Notes: generated from the sequence alone by a model not told the origin. Shown: positions 15,761 through 24,698, counted from the first letter of the stretch. The stretch is 56,415 nt of DNA from an uncultured Clostridia bacterium (GCA_934647305.1 CAKUFI010000010.1:1-56415), one strand, 5' to 3'. Made by a program: numbers and translations.

Positions 15761-17011
15761 ATGTGGGAAACGCTGCGCAACGCATGGAAGATCGCTGACC
15801 TGCGAAAGAAGATACTCTACACTCTGTTCATGCTGCTGATCTATCGCCTGCTGTGCTTCATCCCGACTCCCGGCATCAACGCCGCGTCGGTTGCGGCCGC
15901 CGTGTCGAACATCAGCCTGCTGGACTTCATCAGCACCATGACCGGCTCCAACATGGAGCAGTTCACGATCATGGCGATGGGTATCACTCCCTACATCAAT
16001 GCGTCGATTATCATGCAGCTGCTTTGCGTTGCCATCCCGAAGCTGGAAGAGCTCCAAAAGGAAGGCGAGGAAGGCCGCAAAAAGATCGCGCAGATTACCC
16101 GCTATGTCACTGTTGGTCTGGGCTTCCTTCAGGCTGTGGGCCTTGCCTACGGTCTGAAGGCCGCGACTAACAACAACTGGTATGACTACGTAACCATCGG
16201 CATCTGCCTGAGCGCGGGCACCGCGTTGGCGATGTGGATCGGCGAGCGCATCAACGAGAAGGGCATCGGCAACGGCATCTCCATGCTGATCTTTGTCGGT
16301 ATCATTTCCCGCATGTCCGCCTACATCGTCTCCTACGGCAAGAACTTCTCCATCGGTGCGTATTCGGTGGTTCAGGTTCTGGTTGTCCTGCTGGTCAGCC
16401 TGCTGATGATCGTGTGCGTGGTGGGCGTGGAAATGGGCGAACGCCGCATTCCCATCCAGTATGCCAAGCGCATGGTCGGCCGGCGCATGTACGGCGGCCA
16501 GAGCACGCACATTCCGCTGCGTGTCAATTCCTCCGGCGTGCTGCCGCTGATCTTCGCTTCGGCGATCATGCAGCTGCCGGCGACCATCTTCTCCATCATG
16601 CCCAACTCGAAGGCGGCCCAGTGGTGGGAGACCTTCTACGGCAGAAGCGGATGGTACATGGTCATCTTCGCCCTGCTGATTTTGGGCTTCACGTTCTTCT
16701 ATAACAGCATCACGTTCAACCCGATCGAGATCTCGAAGAACATCCAGCAGAACGGCGGCATGATCCCCGGCATTCGCCAGGGCAAGCCCACTTCTGACTA
16801 CATCGCCAAGATCAGCAAGCGCATCACCCTGTTCGGCGCCATCTTCCTGGCCCTGCTGGCCACTCTGCCCTCCATCTTCTACAACCTGGTCGGCATGAGC
16901 CTGCCTCTGGCCGCGTCCTCGCTGCTCATCGCGGTGAGCGTTGCCATCGAGACGATGCGTCAGCTGGAGAGCCAGATGATGATGCGTCACTACAAGGGCT
17001 TCCTGAAATAA
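15761..17011 (+). CDS. secY: Protein translocase subunit SecY
   Basis: The 416-residue integral membrane protein has about ten hydrophobic helices, the conserved MGITPYINASIIMQLL segment and the cytosolic loop region ERRIPIQYAKRMVGRRMYGG used for SecA and ribosome docking. It is the pore of the Sec channel. The ATG lies one base after the rplO stop, so translation is probably coupled. Confidence 0.97.
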   Translation: MWETLRNAWKIADLRKKILYTLFMLLIYRLLCFIPTPGINAASVAAAVSNISLLDFISTMTGSNMEQFTIMAMGITPYINASIIMQLLCVAIPKLEELQKEGEEGRKKIAQITRYVTVGLGFLQAVGLAYGLKAATNNNWYDYVTIGICLSAGTALAMWIGERINEKGIGNGISMLIFVGIISRMSAYIVSYGKNFSIGAYSVVQVLVVLLVSLLMIVCVVGVEMGERRIPIQYAKRMVGRRMYGGQSTHIPLRVNSSGVLPLIFASAIMQLPATIFSIMPNSKAAQWWETFYGRSGWYMVIFALLILGFTFFYNSITFNPIEISKNIQQNGGMIPGIRQGKPTSDYIAKISKRITLFGAIFLALLATLPSIFYNLVGMSLPLAASSLLIAVSVAIETMRQLESQMMMRHYKGFLK

Positions 17012-17029
17012 GAAGTGAGGTAATCGATT

Positions 17030-17659
17030 ATGAATCTGATTTTCCTTGGCCCTCCCGGTGCGGGTAAGGGCACGCAGGCTGCCGCGGTGAGCGGCGATCT
17101 GAAGGTACCTCACATTTCTACCGGCGATATGTTCCGCAAGGCGATCAGCGAAGGCACCCCGACCGGCCTGAAGGCGAAGTCCTTCATGGACGCGGGTCAG
17201 CTGGTTCCCGACAGCGTGGTCATCGAGATGGTGAAGGAGCGCCTCTCCGAGAAGGACTGTGAAAACGGCTACCTTCTGGACGGCTTCCCCCGCACCATCG
17301 AGCAGGCCGAAGCGCTGGCCGGATTCTCCAAGGTGGACGCGGTGGTTGACATCGACGTGCCTGACGAGAACCTGATCTCCCGCCTGAGCGGCCGCCGCGT
17401 CTGCCCCGCCTGCCACGGCACCTTCCACATCACCAAGCTGGCTGATCCGAAGAAGTGCCCGGACTGCGGCGGCGAGCTGATTCAGCGCGACGACGACTGC
17501 CCCGAAACCATCGCCAACCGCCTGAAGGTCTACCATGCGCAGACGGCTCCCCTGGTTGACTTCTACGCCAAGAAGGGTCTGCTCAAGCGCGTGGACGGTT
17601 CTCTTTCCATGGAAGAGGTCACCGCCGCCATCCTCAAAGAACTGGCGGCTCAGGCATGA
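17030..17659 (+). CDS. adk: Adenylate kinase, zinc-LID form
   Basis: The 209-residue enzyme converts AMP and ATP to two ADP. The P-loop GPPGAGKGTQ is at residues 7-16, the NMP part has STGDMFR and GFPRT, and the LID holds four Cys (125, 128, 143, 146) that should bind zinc, as in Gram-positive enzymes. The LID is a few residues shorter than usual. Its stop overlaps the map start by four bases. Confidence 0.96.
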   Translation: MNLIFLGPPGAGKGTQAAAVSGDLKVPHISTGDMFRKAISEGTPTGLKAKSFMDAGQLVPDSVVIEMVKERLSEKDCENGYLLDGFPRTIEQAEALAGFSKVDAVVDIDVPDENLISRLSGRRVCPACHGTFHITKLADPKKCPDCGGELIQRDDDCPETIANRLKVYHAQTAPLVDFYAKKGLLKRVDGSLSMEEVTAAILKELAAQA

Positions 17660-18426
17660 TTACGATTAAGACACCCGAAGAAGTCGGCAAAATGCGCGTC
17701 TCCGGCGCACTGCTTCACCAGGTGCTCGACGCTCTGAGAAAAGAGGTTGCCCCCGGCGTTACCACTCATCACCTCGACCAGATGGCCGAGAGGATGATTC
17801 GGGACGCCGGTGCGGTGCCCTCCTTCAAGGGGTTTGAGGGCTACAAGTACACGCTGTGTACCTCGGTGGACGATCACGTCGTGCACGGCTTTCCGAACAA
17901 GACGCCGCTGAAGGAAGGGCAGCTGCTCTCCATTGACGCGGGGCTTGTGCTGGACGGCTGGCAGGCGGACAGTGCGTTCTCGGTGGCGGTCGGCGAAGCT
18001 GACGAGGATACGAAACGCCTTATCAAGGTTACGGAAGAATGCTTCTGGCTGGGCGCGAGCATGGCACGCGAGGGCAATCGCCTGGGCGACGTCAGTCACG
18101 CAATCCAGGAACATGCCGAGAAGTACGGATATGGCGTGATTCGCGATCTGTGCGGACACGGCATCGGCCGTGAAATGCACGAGGATCCCAACATCCCCAA
18201 CTATGGTCCTGCCGGCAGAGGCGTCAGGCTCCGCGCGGGAATGGCGCTGGCGATCGAGCCCATGATCGCAATGGGGAGATGGCCGGTCTACGTCGAAGAC
18301 AATGGGTGGGAAGTGATCACCCGGGACCACAGCCTGTGCTCGCACTATGAGCACACCTTGGTCGTGACGACCGGTGAGCCCGAAATACTGACCTATCCGG
18401 GGGCGGACGTGCGGAGGTTCGTATGA
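17656..18426 (+). CDS. map: Type I methionine aminopeptidase
   Basis: The 256-residue enzyme removes N-terminal Met from new proteins. The five metal ligands are present: Asp94, Asp105, His168, Glu201 and Glu232, with substrate-side His77. It has the minimal type Ia form without N-terminal extension. It overlaps adk (ATGA) and the next gene by four bases, so all three are probably coupled. Confidence 0.96.
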   Translation: MITIKTPEEVGKMRVSGALLHQVLDALRKEVAPGVTTHHLDQMAERMIRDAGAVPSFKGFEGYKYTLCTSVDDHVVHGFPNKTPLKEGQLLSIDAGLVLDGWQADSAFSVAVGEADEDTKRLIKVTEECFWLGASMAREGNRLGDVSHAIQEHAEKYGYGVIRDLCGHGIGREMHEDPNIPNYGPAGRGVRLRAGMALAIEPMIAMGRWPVYVEDNGWEVITRDHSLCSHYEHTLVVTTGEPEILTYPGADVRRFV

Positions 18427-18707
18427 AAAACCGCTACGTGCCCACGACCGGATCGATCGTTCGTTCGAAGGCCGGGCGCGATGAAGGCAGGTACTTCATC
18501 GTGACCGCGCTGGACGGCGAAGAGTATGCACTCATCGCAGACGGCGATCTGCGCAAGGCCGAAAAGCCCAAGCGCAAGAAGATCAAGCATCTGTACGTCG
18601 CACAAATTGAATCCAGCTTGCACAACACCCTTTTAGGCGGACAGTCGGTTTCCAACGCGGAAATCAGAACGTGTCTGAAGGCGTTTCAGCAAAGTGAGGA
18701 GGGTTGA
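18423..18707 (+). CDS. KOW-domain RNA-binding protein
   Basis: This 94-residue protein has an N-terminal KOW-like beta-barrel (GSIVRSKAGRDEGRYFIVTA) and a basic patch KPKRKKIKHLYVA. Small proteins of this kind, similar to archaeal/eukaryotic L14e, are typical between map and infA in Clostridia. A ribosome-associated role is likely but not established. It overlaps map by four bases. Confidence 0.85.
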   Translation: MKNRYVPTTGSIVRSKAGRDEGRYFIVTALDGEEYALIADGDLRKAEKPKRKKIKHLYVAQIESSLHNTLLGGQSVSNAEIRTCLKAFQQSEEG

Positions 18708-18710
18708 TCC

Positions 18711-18932
18711 TTGTCCAAATCTGATGTAATCGAAGTAGAAGGCGTTGTGACCGAATGCTTCCCGAACGCGGTATTTGAGGTAGAGCTGCCCAACGGGCAC
18801 AAGGTTCTGGCTCATGTATCGGGCAAGATGCGCATGAACTACATCCGCATCTATCCGGGCGACAAGGTCACGCTTGAACTGTCACCCTATGACCTGACCA
18901 GAGGCCGAATCACCTGGCGGAGCAAATCCTGA
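18711..18932 (+). CDS. infA: Translation initiation factor IF-1
   Basis: The 73-residue OB-fold protein (MSKSDVIEVEGVVTECFPNA, ending GRITWRSK then one Ser) binds the 30S A site during initiation. A TTG start is used at 18711, after GAGGAGGG; this gives the family N terminus exactly. Confidence 0.96.
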   Translation: MSKSDVIEVEGVVTECFPNAVFEVELPNGHKVLAHVSGKMRMNYIRIYPGDKVTLELSPYDLTRGRITWRSKS

Positions 18933-18958
18933 CCGACAGCAGTAAGGAGGCAATCCAA

Positions 18959-19072
18959 ATGAAAGTGAGACCTTCCGTTAAGCCCATGTGCGAAAAGTGC
19001 AAGGTCATTCGCCGCAAGGGTCGCGTGATGATCATTTGCGAGAATCCCAAGCACAAGCAGAAGCAGGGCTAA
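18959..19072 (+). CDS. rpmJ: 50S ribosomal protein L36
   Basis: The 37-residue protein (MKVRPSVKPMCEKCKVIRRK at its start) has the zinc ligands Cys11, Cys14, Cys27 and His32, so it is the zinc-binding C+ form. AAGGAGG precedes the ATG at 18959. Confidence 0.96.
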   Translation: MKVRPSVKPMCEKCKVIRRKGRVMIICENPKHKQKQG

Positions 19073-19130
19073 TACCCCGTTATCCGGACGTGCGGAGCGG
19101 CTGCCGCGCGTCGATGACATACAAGTCCGA

Positions 19131-19177
19131 TTTTCCCCGGAGGGAAAAGAGCGGCACTCAAACCAACGTTTGAAGTG
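19131..19177 (+). promoter_or_regulatory. Two hairpins in the leader before rpsM
   Basis: The 129-base gap between rpmJ and rpsM is the largest in the cluster after rpsJ apart from the gap before rplQ region. It holds TTTTCCC/GGGAAAA with a 4-base loop (19131-19148) and CACT-CAAAC facing GTTTG-AGTG with one bulge (19155-19177), ending just before the ribosome binding site TGGAGGTG. In enteric bacteria S4 controls the alpha operon from this position; a similar role here is only inferred. Confidence 0.5.
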
Positions 19178-19201
19178 TGATTTTATGGAGGTGCTTTAAG
19201 A

Positions 19202-19579
19202 ATGGCACGAATCGCAGGCGTCGACCTTCCCCGTGAGAAGCGAATCGAGATCGCCCTGACGTATATCTACGGCATTGGACGCAACATTGCCGACGACATC
19301 ATCGAGGCGACCGGGATCAATCCCGACACCCGCGTCAAGGATCTTACCGAACAGGACGTCGGTAAGCTGCGCGACTACATTGACCACCACGTCAAGGTGG
19401 AGGGCGACCTTCGCCGTGAGGTTTCCCTGAACATCAAGCGCCTGATGGAGATCGGCTGCTACCGCGGCCTGCGTCACCGTCATGGTCTGCCGGTGCGTGG
19501 TCAGAACACCAAGCAGAATGCCCGTACCCGCAAGGGTCCCAAGAAGCAGGTTGCTGGTAAGAAGAAGGACGCCAAGTAA
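19202..19579 (+). CDS. rpsM: 30S ribosomal protein S13
   Basis: The 125-residue uS13 begins MARIAGVDLPREKRIEIALT and has RGLRHRHGLPVRGQNTKQNA at the C terminus, which contacts P-site tRNA. TGGAGGTG lies upstream after two hairpins. Confidence 0.97.
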   Translation: MARIAGVDLPREKRIEIALTYIYGIGRNIADDIIEATGINPDTRVKDLTEQDVGKLRDYIDHHVKVEGDLRREVSLNIKRLMEIGCYRGLRHRHGLPVRGQNTKQNARTRKGPKKQVAGKKKDAK

Positions 19580-19605
19580 GGCGCGATTAATTAGGAGGAA
19601 TCATT

Positions 19606-20004
19606 ATGGCCAAGCCGAAGCTGAAAAGGGTTGTCCGCAAGCGCCGCGAGAAGAAGCTCGTCGAGCGCGGCGCCGCCCATATTCGCTCTTCGTTCAACAA
19701 CACCATCGTGACGATCACCGATACTGCGGGTAACGCGCTGTCTTGGGCTTCTGCCGGCGGACTGGGCTTCCGCGGATCCAAGAAGTCCACTCCCTTCGCC
19801 GCGCAGACCGCTGCGGAAACTGCCGCGAAGGCCGCGATGGAGTACGGCCTGAAGACCGTCGATGTGTATGTGAAAGGCCCCGGCGCGGGACGCGAAGCCG
19901 CTATTCGTTCCCTGCAGGCCGCCGGTCTGGATGTGAGCTTGATCAAGGACGTGACGCCCATCCCGCACAATGGCTGCCGTCCCCCCAAGCGCAGAAGAGT
20001 GTAA
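19606..20004 (+). CDS. rpsK: 30S ribosomal protein S11
   Basis: The 132-residue uS11 contains HIRSSFNNTIVTITD and ends GCRPPKRRRV. It shapes the platform where the Shine-Dalgarno helix sits. TAGGAGGA precedes the ATG. Confidence 0.97.
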   Translation: MAKPKLKRVVRKRREKKLVERGAAHIRSSFNNTIVTITDTAGNALSWASAGGLGFRGSKKSTPFAAQTAAETAAKAAMEYGLKTVDVYVKGPGAGREAAIRSLQAAGLDVSLIKDVTPIPHNGCRPPKRRRV

Positions 20005-20022
20005 TCGAGGAGGTAATAAATC

Positions 20023-20649
20023 ATGGCAAGATATACCGGTTCGGTTTGCCGTCTGTGCCGCCGGGAGGGTACTAAGCTGTTCCTGAAGGGCGACAAGTGC
20101 TACGGTCCGAATTGCGCGCTGGGCAAGCGTACCACCCCTCCGGGCGAGCATGGCCAGGCCCGTCAGCGCAAGATGTCCGAGTACGGCATGCAGCTGCGTG
20201 AAAAGCAGAAGGCGAAGCGCGCGTACGGCGTGCTGGAGAACCAGTTCCACCGCTATTTTGAGACCGCCGAGCGCACCAAGGGCATCACGGGCGAAAACCT
20301 GCTGATCCTGCTGGAGCGCCGTCTGGACAACGTCGTGTATCGCATGGGCTTCGGCGACAGCCGCGCCCAGGCTCGCCAGATCGTGCGCCACGGCCACATC
20401 CTGGTGAACGGCAAGAAGGTCAACATTCCCAGCTACCTCGTCGAGGCCAATGACGTGATCACCGTGCGCGAAAAGTCCGCCGAGCAGAATCACTTCAAGG
20501 CGCTGCGCGAGGGTTCCAACCGCGTGATTCCGAAGTGGCTGAGCGTGGACTTCGAGAACCTGAAGGCGACCGTTACGGCAATGCCGGCACGCGAGGACGT
20601 CGATCTGTCTGTGCAGGAGCACCTGATCGTCGAGCTGTACTCCCGCTGA
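20023..20649 (+). CDS. rpsD: 30S ribosomal protein S4, zinc-finger form
   Basis: The 208-residue uS4 has an N-terminal zinc knuckle (Cys9, Cys12, Cys26, Cys31) as in thermophile S4, and an S4 RNA-binding domain (RLDNVVYRMGFGDSRAQARQ). It initiates 30S assembly. GGAGG lies upstream. Confidence 0.97.
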   Translation: MARYTGSVCRLCRREGTKLFLKGDKCYGPNCALGKRTTPPGEHGQARQRKMSEYGMQLREKQKAKRAYGVLENQFHRYFETAERTKGITGENLLILLERRLDNVVYRMGFGDSRAQARQIVRHGHILVNGKKVNIPSYLVEANDVITVREKSAEQNHFKALREGSNRVIPKWLSVDFENLKATVTAMPAREDVDLSVQEHLIVELYSR

Positions 20650-20711
20650 TGAGAAGAATCCTGTCTGTAAACCATCAACGGGTCTCCGCGTGAATGAGGA
20701 GGGATTGCTGA

Positions 20712-21656
20712 ATGATCGAAATCGAAAAACCCAGGATCGAACGGTTGGAAAAGGGCGATGCGCGATATGGCAAGTTTGTCGTAGAGCCCCTGGAGCGCGG
20801 CTTCGGCCAGACTCTGGGAAATTCCCTGCGCCGTGTGTTGCTCAACTCTCTTCCCGGCGTAGCGGTTACCAATGTTCGCATCGAGGGTGTGCAGCATGAG
20901 TTCTCCACGGTGCCTGGCGTAAAAGAAGATGTGACAGAGATTATTCTGAATCTCAAGAATCTCTCTGCAAAGCTGTTTACCGATCAGCCCAAAACTGTGA
21001 CCATTGACGCGCATGACGAGTGTGAAGTGACCGCAGGCGACATCAAGTGTGACGACGAGGTTGAAATCGTCAACAAGAATCTGCACATTGCCTCCCTGAG
21101 CCAGGGCGCGCACCTGCAGATGACCATCACCCTTGAGAAGGGCCGCGGCTACGTGTCGGCCGATCGCAACAAGGCGGCGAATACGCCCATCGGCGTGATT
21201 CCGGTCGACTCGATCTTCACGCCCATCCGCAAGGTCAGCTACTCTGTGGAAGACACCCGCGTGGGCCAGGTCACGGACTATGACAAGCTGATTCTTGAAG
21301 TGTGGACGAATGGCAGCATCCTGCCCGACGAGGCCACCGGTCTCGCGGCGCAGATTCTCAACGACCATCTGACGCTGTTTGTCAACCTGACCGAGAGCGT
21401 CGTTCCGGGTGTGGACTTCAACGTGCCTGAGGACAACAACAAGGACAAGATCCTTGAGATGACGATCGAGGAGCTCGATCTGTCCGTCCGCGCGTACAAC
21501 TGCCTCAAGCGCGCCGGTATCAATACCGTCGCCGAACTGGTGCAGCGCAATCAGGAAGACATGATGAAGGTGCGCAACCTGGGCAAGAAGTCGTTGGAAG
21601 AAGTGGAGCAAAAACTCATCGCGCTGGGTCTGGCGCTCCGTGCGAGCGACGAATAG
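20712..21656 (+). CDS. rpoA: RNA polymerase subunit alpha
   Basis: The 314-residue protein has the dimerising N-terminal domain (LERGFGQTLGNSLRRVLL) and a C-terminal helix-hairpin-helix domain (LKRAGINTVAELVQ, then MKVRNLGKKSLEEVEQKL) that binds UP elements and activators. GAGGAGGG precedes the ATG. It is 62 bases after rpsD. Confidence 0.97.
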   Translation: MIEIEKPRIERLEKGDARYGKFVVEPLERGFGQTLGNSLRRVLLNSLPGVAVTNVRIEGVQHEFSTVPGVKEDVTEIILNLKNLSAKLFTDQPKTVTIDAHDECEVTAGDIKCDDEVEIVNKNLHIASLSQGAHLQMTITLEKGRGYVSADRNKAANTPIGVIPVDSIFTPIRKVSYSVEDTRVGQVTDYDKLILEVWTNGSILPDEATGLAAQILNDHLTLFVNLTESVVPGVDFNVPEDNNKDKILEMTIEELDLSVRAYNCLKRAGINTVAELVQRNQEDMMKVRNLGKKSLEEVEQKLIALGLALRASDE

Positions 21657-21708
21657 GCGCTAACGACACTGTTCTCATGCAGTGCGATTATGAAGGAGGA
21701 ACGCGAAC

Positions 21709-22221
21709 ATGGCCAACCGCAAGTTGGGCAAGCCGACCGACCAGAGAATTGCGATGCTGCGCAACCAGGTCACGAACCTGATCTGGTATGGCAGAATCGA
21801 AACCACCCTGTATCGTGCCAAGGAAGTTGCTTCCCAGGCCGAGAAGCTGATTACTCTGGCGGTTCGTGAGTGCGATAATACCGTTGAAACCACCAAGGAA
21901 ACCAAGAACGACAAGGAACAGATCGTGACCCTGAACGTGGTGAACGACCAGGCCAGCAAGCTGGCTGCCCGCCGCCGCATCATGGCCTACCTGTACGATA
22001 TTCCCGAACCCAAGAAGGCGAAGGAGTCCAAGTCCGACTACAAGGAGCGCACCGCTGCGGTGAAGCATCCCGTGGTCGAGAAGCTGTTCCGTGAAATCGC
22101 CCCCGCGATGAAGAAGCGCGCGGCCGACAAGGGCCAGGGCGGCGGTTATACCCGCATCATCAAGAAGGGCCCCCGCCGCGGTGACGGCGCCGAAATGGTC
22201 ATTCTTGAGATCGTGAAGTAA
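21709..22221 (+). CDS. rplQ: 50S ribosomal protein L17 with inserted segments
   Basis: bL17 is usually about 112-130 residues; this one has 170. The N half (MANRKLGKPTDQRIAMLRNQ onward) and the C-terminal GGGYTRIIKKGPRRGDGAEM are conserved. Extra residues lie after LITLAVRECD and around KKAKESKSDYKERTAAVKHP, between the core strands, and are highly charged. Longer L17 proteins occur in some Clostridia. It is the last gene before a strong terminator. Confidence 0.95.
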   Translation: MANRKLGKPTDQRIAMLRNQVTNLIWYGRIETTLYRAKEVASQAEKLITLAVRECDNTVETTKETKNDKEQIVTLNVVNDQASKLAARRRIMAYLYDIPEPKKAKESKSDYKERTAAVKHPVVEKLFREIAPAMKKRAADKGQGGGYTRIIKKGPRRGDGAEMVILEIVK

Positions 22222-22247
22222 GCGAGCTTACTTATCCCCATGCGAAC

Positions 22248-22350
22248 GACGGCTGCGGAGCGATCCGCAGGCGGCTGCTAAGCCGTCAGCCCCAAGCCCA
22301 TCGTTGCAGCGACAGGAGACAAGGCGTTATGCCCTGCCTCCTGTTTTTTT
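22248..22350 (+). terminator. Terminator of the ribosomal operon with upstream cruciform
   Basis: ACAGGAG (22312-22318) pairs with CTCCTGT and encloses an inner GGC/GCC pairing; eight T follow, ending at 22350. Upstream, 22248-22287 forms a nested structure (GACGGCT with AGCCGTC around CTGCGGA with TCCGCAG). The second hairpin is a textbook intrinsic terminator. Confidence 0.9.
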
Positions 22351-22955
22351 ACGCGACCGGAAATGAAGGCAGAATGACGAACTGACGAGGCGGCTGGAGC
22401 GCCGCGCGGGATTTGTGGAAGGCTGAGGTGTGTGAAATCGGGTGCAGCCCCGCGCGGACATCCGTCACATGGAAGGTTGAGGCGATACCTCGGTTCGAAA
22501 AACATGTCCGGTAAACTGTGCGCGCTGGGAGAAAACCGGCAGTCAGGCGCGCCGACGTTCGTTTAGAGAGTGCGCCTTACCTAAGCGCCTAATTCAGGAA
22601 CCGCGCTTCTGCCAGATGAAGCGCTGTGCGGATCATCGTGTTTTCCGGGAGGGGGACTGAGCACTCTGCTCATTTTCGTGATTCCTGCAGAGCGTTTGCC
22701 CTGAGCTTTCCACGCCAGAGCCGACGGCAGCAGGTGGGCGCAGGTCTTTGCGGAGGGAGTCGGTCGAGCAAAGTGGACACGCTGCGCGCGGAACCGGCAG
22801 TCAGGCGCGCCGACGTTCGTTTGAAGAGCGTGCCCTCACCAAGCGCCCGATTCGGGGAACCACGCTTCTGCCAGATGAAGCGCTGTGCGGATCATAGTGT
22901 TTTCCGGGAGAGACCCTTCCCAGCGTTCCTGCGCAGTCCGGCAACGCCGGCAGGT

Positions 22956-23044
22956 GATTTCCAGAAGGCTTCTGGAAATCCGCAGACCCTGATGGCTTTA
23001 ATTTATGGCCCTCAGGGTCGTCGCATGAACCGGCGGCAGCAAGT
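22956..23044 (+). repeat. Two-hairpin repeat element, copy 1
   Basis: H1 is GATTTCCAGAA-ggc-TTCTGGAAATC (22956-22980). Four bases, CGCA, follow. H2 (22985-23019) pairs GACCCTGATGGC with GCCCTCAGGGTC (one mismatch) across the loop TTTAATTTATG. The conserved 3' part includes CGGCGGCAGCAAG. This defines the family described under findings. Confidence 0.85.
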
Positions 23045-23306
23045 GGGTCCGGGCACTGTCCGGTCAGAAAAGCCGCCGCTCGAACGGACATCTGGAAATT
23101 CGCAGACCCTGATGGCTTTAATCTATGGCCCTCAGGGTCGTCGCATGAACCGGCGGCAGCAAGTGGGTCCGGGCACCACCCAGTCAGAAAAGCCGCCGCT
23201 CGAATGGACATCTGGAAATTCGCAGACCCTGAGGGCTTTAATCTATGGCCCTCAGGGTCGTCGCTTGAACCGGCGGCAGCAAGTGGAGCCGGGCACTGCC
23301 CGGGGA
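22971..23306 (+). repeat. 120-bp tandem array, nearly three units
   Basis: Units begin at 22971, 23091 and 23211, exactly 120 bp apart; the third is cut at about 23306. Each holds H2 (22985-23019, 23105-23139, 23225-23259) and the CGGCGGCAGCA block. Unit borders fall in the right arm of H1, so only the first unit has a complete H1. The third H2 has a perfect 12-bp stem while the first two share a mismatch. Confidence 0.9.
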
Positions 23307-23340
23307 AACGGCGGATTGACGGCTTGCAACGAGGAATTTC

Positions 23341-23369
23341 TTGCTTTTTGGGGCGATACAGGCTACAAT
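23341..23369 (+). promoter_or_regulatory. Promoter of the membrane-bound XRE gene
   Basis: TTGCTT (23341-23346), 17 bases, TACAAT (23364-23369), about 38 bases upstream of the ATG at 23407. Confidence 0.7.
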
Positions 23370-23406
23370 AAGGCCAGTGAAAGGGCAAAACGAGGAGGAC
23401 GACGAC

Positions 23407-24603
23407 ATGCAGATCGGCGAAATTGGCAAGGGCATCGCGGAAAAGCGCAAGCAGGCGGGACTGTCGCAGGAGGAGCTGGCAAAGCGCCTGGGACTGACGC
23501 GGCAGGCGATTTCGCGCTGGGAGAGCGGCGCGGCGCTGCCCACGGTGGATAACCTGGTGGAGCTGGCGCGGGTGCTGGAGGTGAGCGTGGACGAACTGCT
23601 GCAGCTGACGCGCGAGGAAAAGCAGGCGGGCCTGAGCGCCGAGAGCGTGGGTCTGCTGCTGGACGAACAGGCGGGAAGGCAGGAGAAGCGCATGAAGAGA
23701 CTGACGTGGGCGCTGGCCGCGGCGGCGGGCGTGCTGGTGCTGGGCATTGTGGTTTCCGCGCTGATCAGCCACCGGCAGGTCAGGCGGCTGGAAACGAGCA
23801 TGCAGAGCCGCATCGGCTCGCTTAACGCCGAGGTCAGCCGGATGTCCGGCCGCATCAGCAGCGAGGTCGCCGGGGCGGTCGAGGATGCGCTCGCCGCGGG
23901 GCGTTCGGAGCTGGCCGACAAGGGCGAGCGGGGCATGGAATACGACCCCAAGACCCAGACGGTCAACGTGCAGGTCTATGCCTACCCGATCAAGCTGGAG
24001 AAGCAGACCGGCGCGCAGTTCTACGCGGTCTGCTCGGGCGAGAAGATCACCGTTCCGGCCGTGCAGGTCGAAAGCGGCTTCGAGGCCACGCTGCCCATCC
24101 CCGTGAGCGAAGAGACGGACTACTTCAGCGCCGATGTGTACCTCATCTGGACGCAGGACGGCCAGACCCTGACCGAAAAGGTGTGCAGCATCTCACGCTA
24201 TATGGATGAGATCAGGCCAAGCATCAATGCATACTGGGAATACATCAGCAATACGGAGACCAGCGATTTTAAGGTTTCGGCAATAGTCAGGCCGCCTGCG
24301 GAAGACCTCAATAAAGCCTATCAGTACCCAAATGAAACGCAGGCGCGCCTTGAGCTGTCGATACTATATAAGGGAGAGACGATGGCGCAGACGGCTCTTG
24401 ACGATCCGGGAACATGGTATAGGGAAAAAGGGAACGGCGACGGGTCTGCCAGTCTTCCTCAGGTTGATGTGAGCGTGGAGTGGAACGCGGATGAGCTGAT
24501 TAAGGACATGGAGAACGTCCGGGCGAGGTTTGTGTATACTGACTGGAAGGGTAACGTGTACACCAAGGAGTTTGGTCTGAAAGAGCAATTTAATGTTGGG
24601 TGA
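23407..24603 (+). CDS. Membrane-anchored XRE regulator with extracytoplasmic domain
   Basis: The 398-residue protein has an N-terminal HTH (residues about 6-65; GLSQEELAKRLGLTRQAISR), a single membrane helix at about 99-121 (rich in Ala, Val and Leu), a short coiled-coil-like stretch and an outside domain of about 230 residues with no recognised family. It could sense envelope or extracellular signals and act on DNA from the membrane; this is inferred from layout. ATG at 23407 follows GAGGAGG; an earlier in-frame start overlaps the promoter. The 3' third is less GC-rich than the 5' part. Confidence 0.75.
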   Translation: MQIGEIGKGIAEKRKQAGLSQEELAKRLGLTRQAISRWESGAALPTVDNLVELARVLEVSVDELLQLTREEKQAGLSAESVGLLLDEQAGRQEKRMKRLTWALAAAAGVLVLGIVVSALISHRQVRRLETSMQSRIGSLNAEVSRMSGRISSEVAGAVEDALAAGRSELADKGERGMEYDPKTQTVNVQVYAYPIKLEKQTGAQFYAVCSGEKITVPAVQVESGFEATLPIPVSEETDYFSADVYLIWTQDGQTLTEKVCSISRYMDEIRPSINAYWEYISNTETSDFKVSAIVRPPAEDLNKAYQYPNETQARLELSILYKGETMAQTALDDPGTWYREKGNGDGSASLPQVDVSVEWNADELIKDMENVRARFVYTDWKGNVYTKEFGLKEQFNVG

Positions 24604-24698
24604 ACCATGAGAGGAGGGGTTCGGCGTATGCGCAGAAAGAAACACTAGATGACTGAAGAGAATTCAAGCGACGTGTGGATAGAAAGGGGATTGAGACG

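Larger units (their letters stand above)
22351..23340. repeat. Non-coding repeat region downstream of the ribosomal operon
   Basis: No supported gene is present here. A direct repeat of about 118 bp occurs at 22535-22651 and 22793-22910, starting ACCGGCAGTCAGGCGCGCC and ending in TTTTCCGGGAG. It is followed by a two-hairpin element and by the 120-bp tandem array. Long ORFs crossing the region merely read through the repeats. The stretch 22351-22534 shows only a short direct repeat, TGGAAGGYTGAGG. Confidence 0.75.

Noticed and set aside
22971..23306. CRISPR array
   Set aside because: The period is exactly 120 bp with nearly identical units and no unique spacers; no cas genes are present.
22626..23552. 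308-residue ORF across the repeats after the ribosomal operon
   Set aside because: It translates the 120-bp tandem repeats and ends inside the membrane XRE gene in another frame; no ribosome binding site or family match.
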